A stretch of 64,000 nucleotides of DNA from DATNPX01 sp036702975. GTDB taxonomy: Bacteria; Cyanobacteriota; Vampirovibrionia; Obscuribacterales; Obscuribacteraceae. The notes under the pieces are model-generated. The model made no database searches. It saw only the letters and a list, made by a program, of their open reading frames with translations, and was not told the origin of the DNA. Every line of letters begins with the position of its first letter. The stretch's first letter is position 1. Where the stretch lies: the NCBI GenBank assembly GCA_036702975.1, contig DATNPX010000012.1, positions 186,001-250,000 of the forward strand. The letters run 5' to 3'. The translations under genes and the position numbers were made by a program. Shown one piece after another: positions 45,987-53,168 of this stretch.

Positions 45987-46010
45987 AAAAGGCGATAATA
46001 ACGCCTTTTT
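45987..46010 (-). terminator. Intrinsic terminator downstream of the second kinase gene
   Basis: AAAAGGCG (45987-45994), loop ATAATAA, CGCCTTTT (46002-46009) plus one more T. It lies 36 bp beyond the kinase stop. The A/T arms let it work on either strand. It separates the kinase message from the hydrolase-murF-ddl unit. Confidence 0.75.
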
Positions 46011-46045
46011 CTGATCGATTTCTTAGTCTTGATTCAGCGGATCAA

Positions 46046-47149
46046 CTACTGAAAGTTTATCGTCCACCACTCTTTGACACGCTGCCATATGGTAGAGGGC
46101 TGTTCAGAACGGCGGCGAATCACCGGTTCAGGCTCAGGTTCTTGTCGCTTGGTAAGTTTTTCAAAACGTGAAGAACTTATATTTCGCAATTCGTCTGGAC
46201 TTGCGACACCGGCGGCACTCTCTTCAACCAAGCCTTGATGCCACACAGCGTTCTCAGAAGTAACACCGCGGCGAGGCAAAATTTTTGAATCTCGAGCGCT
46301 TCTCTTTGACATCGTCAGTGATACCAGCGCCTCGTCGGGAATCTCAAATTCCGGATGAATCTCTTTGTATAGATGGTAGAGCTCATAACGGACATGCCTT
46401 GCAGAGTCAGGCCGCTCCTCGACATTGTGGCTGGTCAAGCGCTGAACGAGAGCATCAAGAGAAACCATAACCTTGGGTTCGAACGATCTGGGCGCGCTTA
46501 CCGATATCGGCTTCGGTCGTTGACCTGTTAATAGATGAAAAAGCGTAGCGCCCAAAGCATACAGGTCGCTTCGCGATTCAGGGCGTCCAAAGTACTGCTC
46601 CGGCGGCGAATAGCCGGCAGTAATTACTCTCGTGGCCGCATCTTGCGGCAAAGACGTGCGCGCAATGCCGAAATCTATAAACACGATGCGTCCGTCTGGT
46701 GTCAACATCAAATTGCTGGGCTTGAGGTCTCTATAGAGGACAGGCGGATGGAGCTCATGCAGATACTCCAAAACCTCGCAACACTGGATGGCAATTTCAA
46801 TTGTCGCCTCGGAATTAAACGAACCGTACGTCGCGATAAGCATGTCAAGGTTTTTGCCAGGCACAAAATCCATGACTAGAAAATAGTTGCCATCTTCTGT
46901 CGCATGGTCGTCGAAGACCCTCACAATTCCTGGATGGTCGAGAGTTCTCAGGATCTCGGCTTCCCTTGAAAAGAGTCTAATGGCTTCGGCAGCCTCTTCA
47001 GCAGTGAGAGATTTGCTGCTCAACTGTTTGATGACGCACTCAGCCATGTTCCGCTGGGTGTCTTGCGCCAAATAAACCACGCCCATGCCACCCCGCCCGA
47101 TGGGCTGGCAAAATTTGTATCGCCTGAACCAGTCGTCTTGTTGGACCAA
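46046..47149 (-). CDS. Soluble Ser/Thr protein kinase, 367 aa
   Basis: The Hanks-type kinase domain covers about 10-270, with Gly loop GRGGMGVVYLAQD, the Lys block ECVIKQL, YRDLKPSNLML, DFGIARTS and AGYSPPEQYFG. All catalytic residues are kept. There is no transmembrane segment, and the C-terminal 90 residues are polar and basic/acidic, probably a regulatory tail. The start is TTG. It is similar in its motifs to the membrane kinase at 32687, suggesting a lineage-specific pair. Confidence 0.85.
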   Translation of the reverse strand: MVQQDDWFRRYKFCQPIGRGGMGVVYLAQDTQRNMAECVIKQLSSKSLTAEEAAEAIRLFSREAEILRTLDHPGIVRVFDDHATEDGNYFLVMDFVPGKNLDMLIATYGSFNSEATIEIAIQCCEVLEYLHELHPPVLYRDLKPSNLMLTPDGRIVFIDFGIARTSLPQDAATRVITAGYSPPEQYFGRPESRSDLYALGATLFHLLTGQRPKPISVSAPRSFEPKVMVSLDALVQRLTSHNVEERPDSARHVRYELYHLYKEIHPEFEIPDEALVSLTMSKRSARDSKILPRRGVTSENAVWHQGLVEESAAGVASPDELRNISSSRFEKLTKRQEPEPEPVIRRRSEQPSTIWQRVKEWWTINFQ

Positions 47150-47334
47150 ACTGCCGCCGTTTACCTACACAAAATGCATGTGGCGCAATGACACACGCAC
47201 TTCATACCCAGGCGAAAACGCTGCCAATCAGAGGATAGATGCAGTTCCGGTGCGGTTTTCATTCGGTTGATCAGATTCCGCACTCTTATCTGACAGAGAA
47301 TTTCACATCTGCTGTTTTTTGGTGGCTAAAAGCG

Positions 47335-47364
47335 TTGACATACATGCGTATGGCATGATACTTT
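47335..47364 (+). promoter_or_regulatory. Sigma-70-type promoter of ssb
   Basis: A perfect TTGACA (47335-47340) is followed after 18 bp by TACTTT (47359-47364). The transcript would begin about 47372, giving a 45-nt leader with GGAGG 6-7 nt before ATG 47417. Confidence 0.65.
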
Positions 47365-47416
47365 GTGTTCATCTCCCCAATGAAGAACAACGCTCAAGAC
47401 CAACTGGAGGTTAGTT

Positions 47417-47938
47417 ATGAGTTTAGCGACTGTGTCTATCGTGGGGAACCTGGTCCGTCAGCCCGAACAAATGTGTTTCGCTAGTGGTCAAAAGAAAACC
47501 ACCTTGGTGGTGGCCGTGAATGGTCCAAAAAATCACAAAACAGAAGAGTCTCCCGCCGACTTTTACAAAGTCGAATCATGGGGAAAACTTGGTGAGCTTA
47601 CGCTCGAATACCTGTCCAAAGGAAATCAGGTAACCGTATGTGGTCGACTTTCTTTCGATCATTGGACCGACAAATTGGGAAGACAGCGTACGACGCCGGT
47701 TATTCAAGCGAGTCAGGTAGCATTTCCACAGCGTTCGCGCAACATGCAAAATGTCGAGCCGATTGGAGGCACTATATCCGGTGACCTCGACGTAAGCGAT
47801 ACAAGCGACTCGTTCCAAGCGGCTACCTATCTAAGCGATGCGGAAATAGCCGGATTGCAAGACGAAACAGCAGTATCCGAAAGTTCAAAAACCGCATCAC
47901 TGAGGCCTCCAATAAGACGCAAAGCTCAAACTGCGTAA
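47417..47938 (+). CDS. ssb: Single-stranded DNA-binding protein
   Basis: The OB fold is seen in the first 110 residues: SIVGNLVRQPEQ, TTLVVAVNGPK, FYKVESWGKLGELTLEYLSKGNQVTVCGRLSFD and WTDKLGRQR. The C-terminus is Ser/Thr-rich and basic (RRKAQTA) rather than ending in the acidic DDIPF-type tail, so it may be a secondary SSB or lack the usual partner-binding tip. A terminator follows at 47996. Confidence 0.88.
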   Translation: MSLATVSIVGNLVRQPEQMCFASGQKKTTLVVAVNGPKNHKTEESPADFYKVESWGKLGELTLEYLSKGNQVTVCGRLSFDHWTDKLGRQRTTPVIQASQVAFPQRSRNMQNVEPIGGTISGDLDVSDTSDSFQAATYLSDAEIAGLQDETAVSESSKTASLRPPIRRKAQTA

Positions 47939-47995
47939 CCAGCAAAACTAAACAAAGTTCCTCCGCACCACACACAGCATACGGAGAAAGACGAA

Positions 47996-48030
47996 GGGAA
48001 AGGTATGGGGATGCCTTTCCCTCTCGTTTT
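47996..48030 (+). terminator. Intrinsic terminator after ssb
   Basis: GGGAAAGGTAT, loop GGGG, ATGCCTTTCCC (48011-48021), followed by TCTCGTTTT. The stem is 11 bp with one G-T pair. It is 58 bp beyond the ssb stop. Confidence 0.8.
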
Positions 48031-48126
48031 GCATTCATTCTTGGATTTTGGAGTTTTGAATGCACGCTGAAGAACCAGCAGCAGGAATTTCTGGGCTGTC
48101 AGATTTTTTTGATCAGCCATCTTGGT

Positions 48127-48161
48127 TGTCAGATCGAAAAAGTAAACCGATATCGGTTTAC
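48127..48161. repeat. Dispersed palindromic repeat copy, with TGTCAGA flank
   Basis: The perfect 20-bp palindrome is at 48142-48161, with TGTCAGA 8 nt upstream (48127-48133), as in the array at 498-750. Here the symmetry extends outward with A5-6 and T6 and then TCGA on both sides, giving an arm of about 18 bp. It would form a strong hairpin with a U-run. Surrounding bases 48031-48294 hold no convincing gene. Confidence 0.85.
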
Positions 48162-48294
48162 TTTTTTCGAGACATACCGTTTTCGCACAAACAAAAACTT
48201 TCGAATTGTCAGCGCTTTGGCAAATTTCCTGACTTGTCAGAAAAAAGCCAAAACAGTGCATAAGAATCTAGGAACTCGTCACCAAGGTCACAAA

Positions 48295-48503
48295 ATGAAA
48301 TTTGACGCGTTGGCGATCTACGGGTTGATTTCTGTCAGCTTAATGTTGCTGTTCTACGCTCTCAAAAAAAAGTCGAAGTGTTTGTCCTCGCGTTCGCCGG
48401 ATCGTGCGCAATGGCATCAACATACGGATTTCTGCAAGGCGCCTGGCCATTTGGCTTCGTAGAAGGCGTTTGGTCAAACAAGTTAAGATCGCATCCAGCA
48501 TAG
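48295..48503 (+). CDS. Small membrane protein read through a -1 slippery site or frameshifted
   Basis: ATG 48295 opens with MKFDALAIYGLISV and one membrane helix to about residue 22. At 48366-48372 the frame reads A AAA AAG, within an A8 run. A -1 shift there joins VEVFVLAFAGSCAMAS, then GAWPFGFVEGVW, to stop TAG 48501-48503, giving 69 aa with a second helix. The AWPFGxVExxW ending is one I know from small bacterial membrane proteins, so the combined frame looks native. One missing A in the sequence would equally explain it. Confidence 0.55.
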
Positions 48504-48611
48504 TTGAAGGTGAACACTAAAGCCTCGTCACTCACATATAATAAGCAACCGGTTAGTTCGCTGCGACGCAAAACGGCAGCGAGGACTTGGCACGCATGAA
48601 GGAATTCTCCA

Positions 48612-49364
48612 ATGAAACGTGAATACGAAAAGTGGCACAGCAAAACACTAGGCAAAGACATGGAACTCCTGGCCTTCGGTCACGCCGGCGCACGCGTCAT
48701 CGTTTTTCCTACCTCGTGCGGGCGTTTTTATGACTGGGAAAATAGAGGCATGCTCGAGCCGATTCATGATCACATTGAAAATGGCTGGATCCAAGTCTTC
48801 TTTGTTGACAGCGTCGATGTCGATAGTTGGTGGAACAATGCGGCGCATCCTACTGATAAGGCGAAAAAGCATCTCGACTATCAGAAGTATGTCGTCGACG
48901 AAGTACTGCCATACACACAGCGAAAGAACAGTAACGACTTCGTCATTGCACTTGGCGCAAGCATGGGTGGATATCATGCTATCAATATCGCACTTCGGTA
49001 TCCAGAATACTTCAACCGCACTATCGGCATGAGCGGTCCGTATGACATGCGGCAGATGGCTCAACCTTATCCAATCTTCAATTGGGTGAATGACTACTAC
49101 GACGAAAATATTCTTAATTCAGATCCGGTGTCTTTTATTCGTCAATTGAAAGACGAAGAGCACATCCAGAAGATCAAAAACATGGATATCATTTTCGCGA
49201 TGGGACAGGGCGATCCTCTGTATCCAGGCAATGAAACATTCACACAGGCTCTGAGGGATAAAGACATCTTACACGCCTATCGAGTTTGGGACGGTTTCGC
49301 GCATGATTGGCCCTATTGGAAGGAAATGATTCTGCACTACATAGGTGGTCCTGACTCCAGATAA
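48612..49364 (+). CDS. Esterase-family alpha/beta hydrolase, 250 aa
   Basis: This resembles the putative esterase (esterase D-like) family. The nucleophile elbow is GASMGGYHA at about 115-123, the acidic residue probably lies in MGQGDPLYPG, and the His in WDGFAHDWPYW near the C-terminus. ELLAFGHAGARVIVFPTSCGRFYDW at the N-terminus is a family block. It has no signal peptide. AAGGA sits 8-9 nt before the ATG. It is the last host gene before the integrated element. Confidence 0.82.
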   Translation: MKREYEKWHSKTLGKDMELLAFGHAGARVIVFPTSCGRFYDWENRGMLEPIHDHIENGWIQVFFVDSVDVDSWWNNAAHPTDKAKKHLDYQKYVVDEVLPYTQRKNSNDFVIALGASMGGYHAINIALRYPEYFNRTIGMSGPYDMRQMAQPYPIFNWVNDYYDENILNSDPVSFIRQLKDEEHIQKIKNMDIIFAMGQGDPLYPGNETFTQALRDKDILHAYRVWDGFAHDWPYWKEMILHYIGGPDSR

Positions 49365-49433
49365 GTGTCGGCGGGAGTAAATTTTCTCTGTGTGTAAGAA
49401 TTTTGGCTTGCCGTCTTCTGTATCGATAAAAAA

Positions 49434-49453
49434 GTAAACCGATATCGGTTTAC
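49434..49453. repeat. Dispersed palindromic repeat copy next to the attachment site
   Basis: A perfect GTAAACCGATATCGGTTTAC, preceded by A6, lies about 85 bp left of the tRNA fragment that marks the element boundary. The TGTCAGA flank is not conserved here. The remaining 337-bp gap (49365-49701) holds the tRNA fragment and no further gene. Confidence 0.85.
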
Positions 49454-49536
49454 TTAGAAACGGACTAAGCACCAGCCGAGCAGAAATTCTGCCATCCCAA
49501 CCACGGACAGGTCTTAAAGCTGCAAATAACAAAAAG

Positions 49537-49586
49537 TGGCACCCTCGGAGAGACTCGAACTCCCGACACCCTCCTTAGGACGGAGA
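49537..49586 (-). tRNA. 3' fragment of tRNA-Arg(CCU), likely attachment site
   Basis: On the minus strand, an anticodon arm (CTCC, loop GTCCTAA, GGAG) with anticodon CCT is followed by a variable loop, T-arm (GGGAG TTCGAGT CTCTC), acceptor strand CGAGGGT, discriminator G and encoded CCA. The D-arm and 5' acceptor strand ACCCTCG are missing: upstream bases do not form them. This is the usual displaced 3' piece left when an element integrates in a tRNA gene. The intact copy would be at the element's other end. Confidence 0.8.
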
Positions 49587-49701
49587 AATTTCATGAACAT
49601 GGATGATTTGAGATTGATCGCAATGAGTGGAAACCAAAGCGTCAAAGACCCACCAATAGGCATTCTCCCCTCTCAAGCCAAATAGAGATAAAAGCAAATG
49701 A

Positions 49702-51129
49702 ATGCATATTAAATCAAATGATTTGGTGACTCGCCTGGTGACTCGTCAGCTATACTACTCGGAGGAGGGTGACTTCGATTCTGAGTTGCCAGATTTCAAG
49801 AGAGGGTTTAAGCCAGTGCCGCAAACAGCCAAACTCAGCATCGAAAAAATCAAGTCACTTGCCTACACCAAAGAGGCAGTCACAGATCCGAAGTCTGGAG
49901 TCAAAAGCTACCCGAAAGACATTTGGTGGGACACCGACACGAAAGGCTTCGGCGTTAGAGTCTTCCCAACCGGCACAAAGTCTTATATCTACAAGTATCG
50001 GAATGAAGCAGGTCAGCAGAAGTTTCTCACTATCGGCGATACCGGCGAAATCTCACTGAAGGAAGCAAGAGCACGCGCAAAAAAACACGCCGTCGGCGTG
50101 ATTGATGGTGCTGATCCAGTCAAGGAACGACGTCGCGCAAAGACGGACACCTACTTGCAGTTTCTCGATCATACGTACTATCAGCATCTGGTGGCACACC
50201 TTCGAGGGGGCGTTGATAATGCTGAGAACGTTCGCGAAACCATGGCGACTTTGAAACGCACCTTCCCTGAGTTTCACGATCTTCAATTGAAGGAGATCAC
50301 ACCCTTCCTGATCGAGAAGTGGCGACAACGCAGAATCGGCGAAGGCGTGAAACCGTCTTCAATCAATCGCCAGATGAATGATCTTCGCGCATGTTTGAAC
50401 AAAGCGGTGAAATGGGGTGCGCTCGAGGTAAGTCCGTTTGAAAAGGTTGAGCCGACCAAAACAGATCGCAATCAGTTGGTACGCTACCTCACTGATGAAG
50501 AGGAAGCGCTGCTCCGCTCGCGACTGGATGCAAGGGAAGCTCGAATGAAAGAAGCTCGAGAAAACGCAAACATCTGGCGCGACAAAAGGGGTTACGACTC
50601 CTACGCAGATTTGAAGGACCGAGAATTCGCCGATCATTTGAAGCCAGCAGTACTGCTATCGCTAAATACGGGTTTGAGGCGTGGTGAACTTTTAGGTCTT
50701 CGATGGTCCGACGTCGATTTGGAGAGACGAAATCTCACCGTCAGAGGCGAAGGTGCTAAAAGTGGACAGACACGTCACGTCCCACTCAACGAAGAGGCGC
50801 AACAAGTTCTCAAAGCATGGAAAGAGCAACCGGGTCTAAAAGGTCTTCTTGTTTTTCACGGTAGGAATGGCGTGCAACTACAAAATTTGAGAAAGTCATG
50901 GCAATCCGTTCTCGATGAAACCCCGAATCGAATCGAAAACTTTCGGTGGCACGACATGCGCCATACATTTGCGAGCAAGCTCGTTATGGCCGGCGTCGAT
51001 TTAAACACCGTTCGCGAGCTCATGGGACACAGCGATTACAAAATGACTTTACGCTATGCGCATTTGGCACCGCAGGTGAAGGCTGAAGCTGTCAGCCGTC
51101 TTGTCGCTCAGAGTCGACGTTCAAGATAG
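49702..51129 (+). CDS. int: Tyrosine integrase with arm-binding (DUF4102) domain, 475 aa
   Basis: It recombines the element with its tRNA target. The arm-binding domain (about 45-145) contains IWWDTDTKGFGVRVFPTG and YIYKYRN; the core-binding domain is about 150-245. The catalytic residues are all present: R326 (NTGLRRGEL), probably K353, H417 and R420 (WHDMRHTF), H443 (LMGHSD) and nucleophile Y452 (LRYAHL). An extra charged segment at about 278-308 precedes the first Arg. It is placed next to the attachment site and reads into the element. Confidence 0.92.
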   Translation: MHIKSNDLVTRLVTRQLYYSEEGDFDSELPDFKRGFKPVPQTAKLSIEKIKSLAYTKEAVTDPKSGVKSYPKDIWWDTDTKGFGVRVFPTGTKSYIYKYRNEAGQQKFLTIGDTGEISLKEARARAKKHAVGVIDGADPVKERRRAKTDTYLQFLDHTYYQHLVAHLRGGVDNAENVRETMATLKRTFPEFHDLQLKEITPFLIEKWRQRRIGEGVKPSSINRQMNDLRACLNKAVKWGALEVSPFEKVEPTKTDRNQLVRYLTDEEEALLRSRLDAREARMKEARENANIWRDKRGYDSYADLKDREFADHLKPAVLLSLNTGLRRGELLGLRWSDVDLERRNLTVRGEGAKSGQTRHVPLNEEAQQVLKAWKEQPGLKGLLVFHGRNGVQLQNLRKSWQSVLDETPNRIENFRWHDMRHTFASKLVMAGVDLNTVRELMGHSDYKMTLRYAHLAPQVKAEAVSRLVAQSRRSR

Positions 51130-51177
51130 ATATAGAAACGGATTTACTGATTAAGTCGTTTAATCTATGAGTTTTGT

Positions 51178-51475
51178 AGCCGATACCAAAAGCCCGGTCG
51201 CCGTTTCGAGCGTGGATTAACTCAACTAATAATCGAGTTTTCAAAAAAGCATTGCGCTGAGAATTTTTTTTTGCGACTCTATGAGTGCACATGAGTGCAT
51301 TTGCAAATAGATGTTCCTATACAGTCCGCGCATTAACCCAGTTAATGTTTGACTTTTGGGACAGCTATAAACCGCGCCGCCTGCGATTCGAGACTACATT
51401 AAACCAACTAACAATCGAGTTTTCAAAAAAATATTGAAACCGAAATTTATTCCTGTAATTCTATGACTGCACTTT
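51178..51475. repeat. Two imperfect direct repeats, about 182 bp apart, in the integrase-AlpA gap
   Basis: AATCGAGTTTTCAAAAAA occurs at 51231-51248 and 51413-51430, each preceded by a CAACTAA motif and followed about 40 bp later by ATGA(G/C)TGCAC. ATGAGTGCA is doubled at 51281-51299. AGCCGATACCAAAAG (51178-51192) recurs at 51914-51928. The whole 363-bp gap 51130-51492 is made of these units and no gene. They may be arm-type sites for the integrase or operators for the AlpA-like protein. Confidence 0.6.
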
Positions 51476-51492
51476 GACGGAGATGACACGCG

Positions 51493-51723
51493 ATGACGAA
51501 AGAAGCAACAATTTCTACAGGACCATTTGCAGGCGAAAGCCTGTCACCAAAACAAGTATCAGAGGAATACAACATTCCTAAATACACGCTTATGCAGCTC
51601 CGTAAAAATGGCAACGGACCACTTTTTCAGAAAGTTTCACACAAAATCGTCCGCTATCGACGAAGTGACGTTGAGCAATGGCTCAAAGAACAAACGAAGC
51701 GATTCAATCAACAGACCGCATAA
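51493..51723 (+). CDS. AlpA-like regulator/excisionase, 76 aa
   Basis: A winged helix-turn-helix of the AlpA/MerR-like group: SPKQVSEEYNIPKYTLMQL forms the helix pair, and VRYRRSDVEQWLKEQ is the typical C-terminal wing and helix. Such proteins act as excisionase or as activator of satellite genes. It lies between the integrase repeats and the replication genes, the usual place. An in-frame AAGAAGC-type region precedes the ATG. Confidence 0.82.
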   Translation: MTKEATISTGPFAGESLSPKQVSEEYNIPKYTLMQLRKNGNGPLFQKVSHKIVRYRRSDVEQWLKEQTKRFNQQTA

Positions 51724-51748
51724 AAAAAACCGCGCTGGAAGGCGCGGT
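51722..51748 (-). terminator. Hairpin with U-run on the minus strand after alpA
   Basis: ACCGCGC (51729-51735), loop TGGAAG, GCGCGGT (51742-51748) forms a perfect 7-bp stem. The A8 run at 51722-51729 precedes it on the plus strand, so a U-run follows the stem only for minus-strand transcription. It would end an antisense transcript entering alpA from the right. Confidence 0.5.
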
Positions 51749-51819
51749 ATTCAGACTCTTGTATTCACAACCCGAATCAGCGGCTCAAACGCTGAATCAC
51801 AATCAGAAACGAGTTTCCT

Positions 51820-52191
51820 TTGCGACAACACAAGTATACCGTCCTTTCGGCGAGCCGAAATCCTTTTTCGGTTACGGAAAAAACAATCATAAATTGCCTT
51901 CTTCAGAAATCGAAGCCGATACCAAAAGAGCACCACTACTTTCGATGCACCTTTGAATCTTTTGGCGCCACCTGCACGACTGAAATCGAAATAGCAAAAG
52001 ATTCGGAAGTGCATTGCATTGGCGTCGGTGAATTCCCCGTGCTGCTAGAACTGAACAGGCGGCACGGAAAGGTCAATGCCATCGATTGTTTTGTCGTGCT
52101 TCCAGAGGTACAAGATGCGTGGCCGGTTCCGGCGTCGGTGATTGCTGATGCTGTCCGAGATCGGCAGATTTCGAGGTTGGTGCTGCAATGA
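51820..52191 (+). CDS. Hypothetical protein upstream of the primase
   Basis: The C-terminal 80 residues look folded (TEIEIAKDSEVHCIGVGEFP, AWPVPASVIADAVRDRQISRLVLQ). The N-terminal part is doubtful: TTG 51820 has no ribosome site, a stop lies 27 bp upstream, and no ATG occurs in frame. The end overlaps the primase ATG (ATGA), so the frame is probably translated with it. No domain is recognised. Confidence 0.45.
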   Translation: MRQHKYTVLSASRNPFSVTEKTIINCLLQKSKPIPKEHHYFRCTFESFGATCTTEIEIAKDSEVHCIGVGEFPVLLELNRRHGKVNAIDCFVVLPEVQDAWPVPASVIADAVRDRQISRLVLQ

Positions 52192-53168
52192 ACGCCGCCG
52201 AAGTCGCCGTAATTCTCAAAGCAAAACGCCATGGCATTGGCTATAGAGCGTGTTGTCCCAGTCATAAAGATTCCCATCCGTCTTTATGGTTCACCGATGC
52301 CGTGACTCAATCAAACCCTTCCGGACGTTTGCGCTTCCAGTGTAAAGCTGGTTGCGATTTTCGAGACATCAGACAAGCGATAGGCCTGAGCGCTGGCAAC
52401 ACTCCACGCAATATGAACCAGCCGACGAAAATCAATTCCGAAGTCACGGAAGCTGATCCACTCGCGGAAATCGTCAAATGGCGCAAAATCCAAAAGCTTT
52501 GGGATCGCTCGGTTCCAATCGTGGAAGGATCGCCGGCTTGGACCTACCTAGTCAAGACTCGTCGTGTACTTAAACCGGATACTCCGATTCCAGCTGTTAT
52601 GCGCGAAGTCGATAAGCTTGGCTATTACGAGCTCGGCGACGATGATGATTCCGGTAATACGACGTTCGTTCACGTCGGAGATTTCCCGGCGATCATCACT
52701 CGCATGGACGACGTCGACGGCAACCTGGCAACCCTCCACCGCACATATATAGCGTCGGACGGCTCAGGCAAAGCGCCCGTCGAAAAGCCTAAGAAGCTCA
52801 TGCAATCGCCTGTTGATGGCATTACAGACGGTGCCGCTATCAGATTGTTTCAACCAACTTCTGATCGCGACACAGGCCGAGTAATTCTAGGAGTAGCTGA
52901 GGGTATTGAAACCGCACTGGCGGCCCATCGGCTATCGGGATATGCGATATGGTCGGCTTGGTCGTCCAGCGGTTTAGCCAAAATGCGCATTCCTTCACAG
53001 GTCACCAATTTGATCATATTCGCAGATAACGATTCCGCTGGCAGGCATGCGAGTAACCAGCTGATTACACGCCTGAGCCGAGAACGCCCGACTCTGGAAT
53101 ATGTAGTCCGTCTTCCAGCGACTGAAGGCGCTGATTGGGCCGCCGAGCTACTTACACACTTGGGATGA
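52188..53168 (+). CDS. Zinc-finger/Toprim DNA primase, 326 aa
   Basis: It should make primers at the element's origin. The N-terminal zinc-binding set is CCPSHKDSHPSLWF, with C22, C23, H26 and a later CKAGC at about 50-54. The Toprim fold follows at about 225-300: VAEGIETALAAHRLSG holds the catalytic Glu, and LIIFADNDSAGRH the Asp pair. The stop overlaps the next start as ATGA, so helicase translation is coupled. This arrangement is typical of P4-like replication modules. Confidence 0.88.
   Translation: MNAAEVAVILKAKRHGIGYRACCPSHKDSHPSLWFTDAVTQSNPSGRLRFQCKAGCDFRDIRQAIGLSAGNTPRNMNQPTKINSEVTEADPLAEIVKWRKIQKLWDRSVPIVEGSPAWTYLVKTRRVLKPDTPIPAVMREVDKLGYYELGDDDDSGNTTFVHVGDFPAIITRMDDVDGNLATLHRTYIASDGSGKAPVEKPKKLMQSPVDGITDGAAIRLFQPTSDRDTGRVILGVAEGIETALAAHRLSGYAIWSAWSSSGLAKMRIPSQVTNLIIFADNDSAGRHASNQLITRLSRERPTLEYVVRLPATEGADWAAELLTHLG

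Noticed and set aside
49537..49586. Complete tRNA gene
   Set aside because: Only the anticodon arm, T-arm and 3' acceptor are present; no D-arm or matching 5' acceptor strand can be found to the right.
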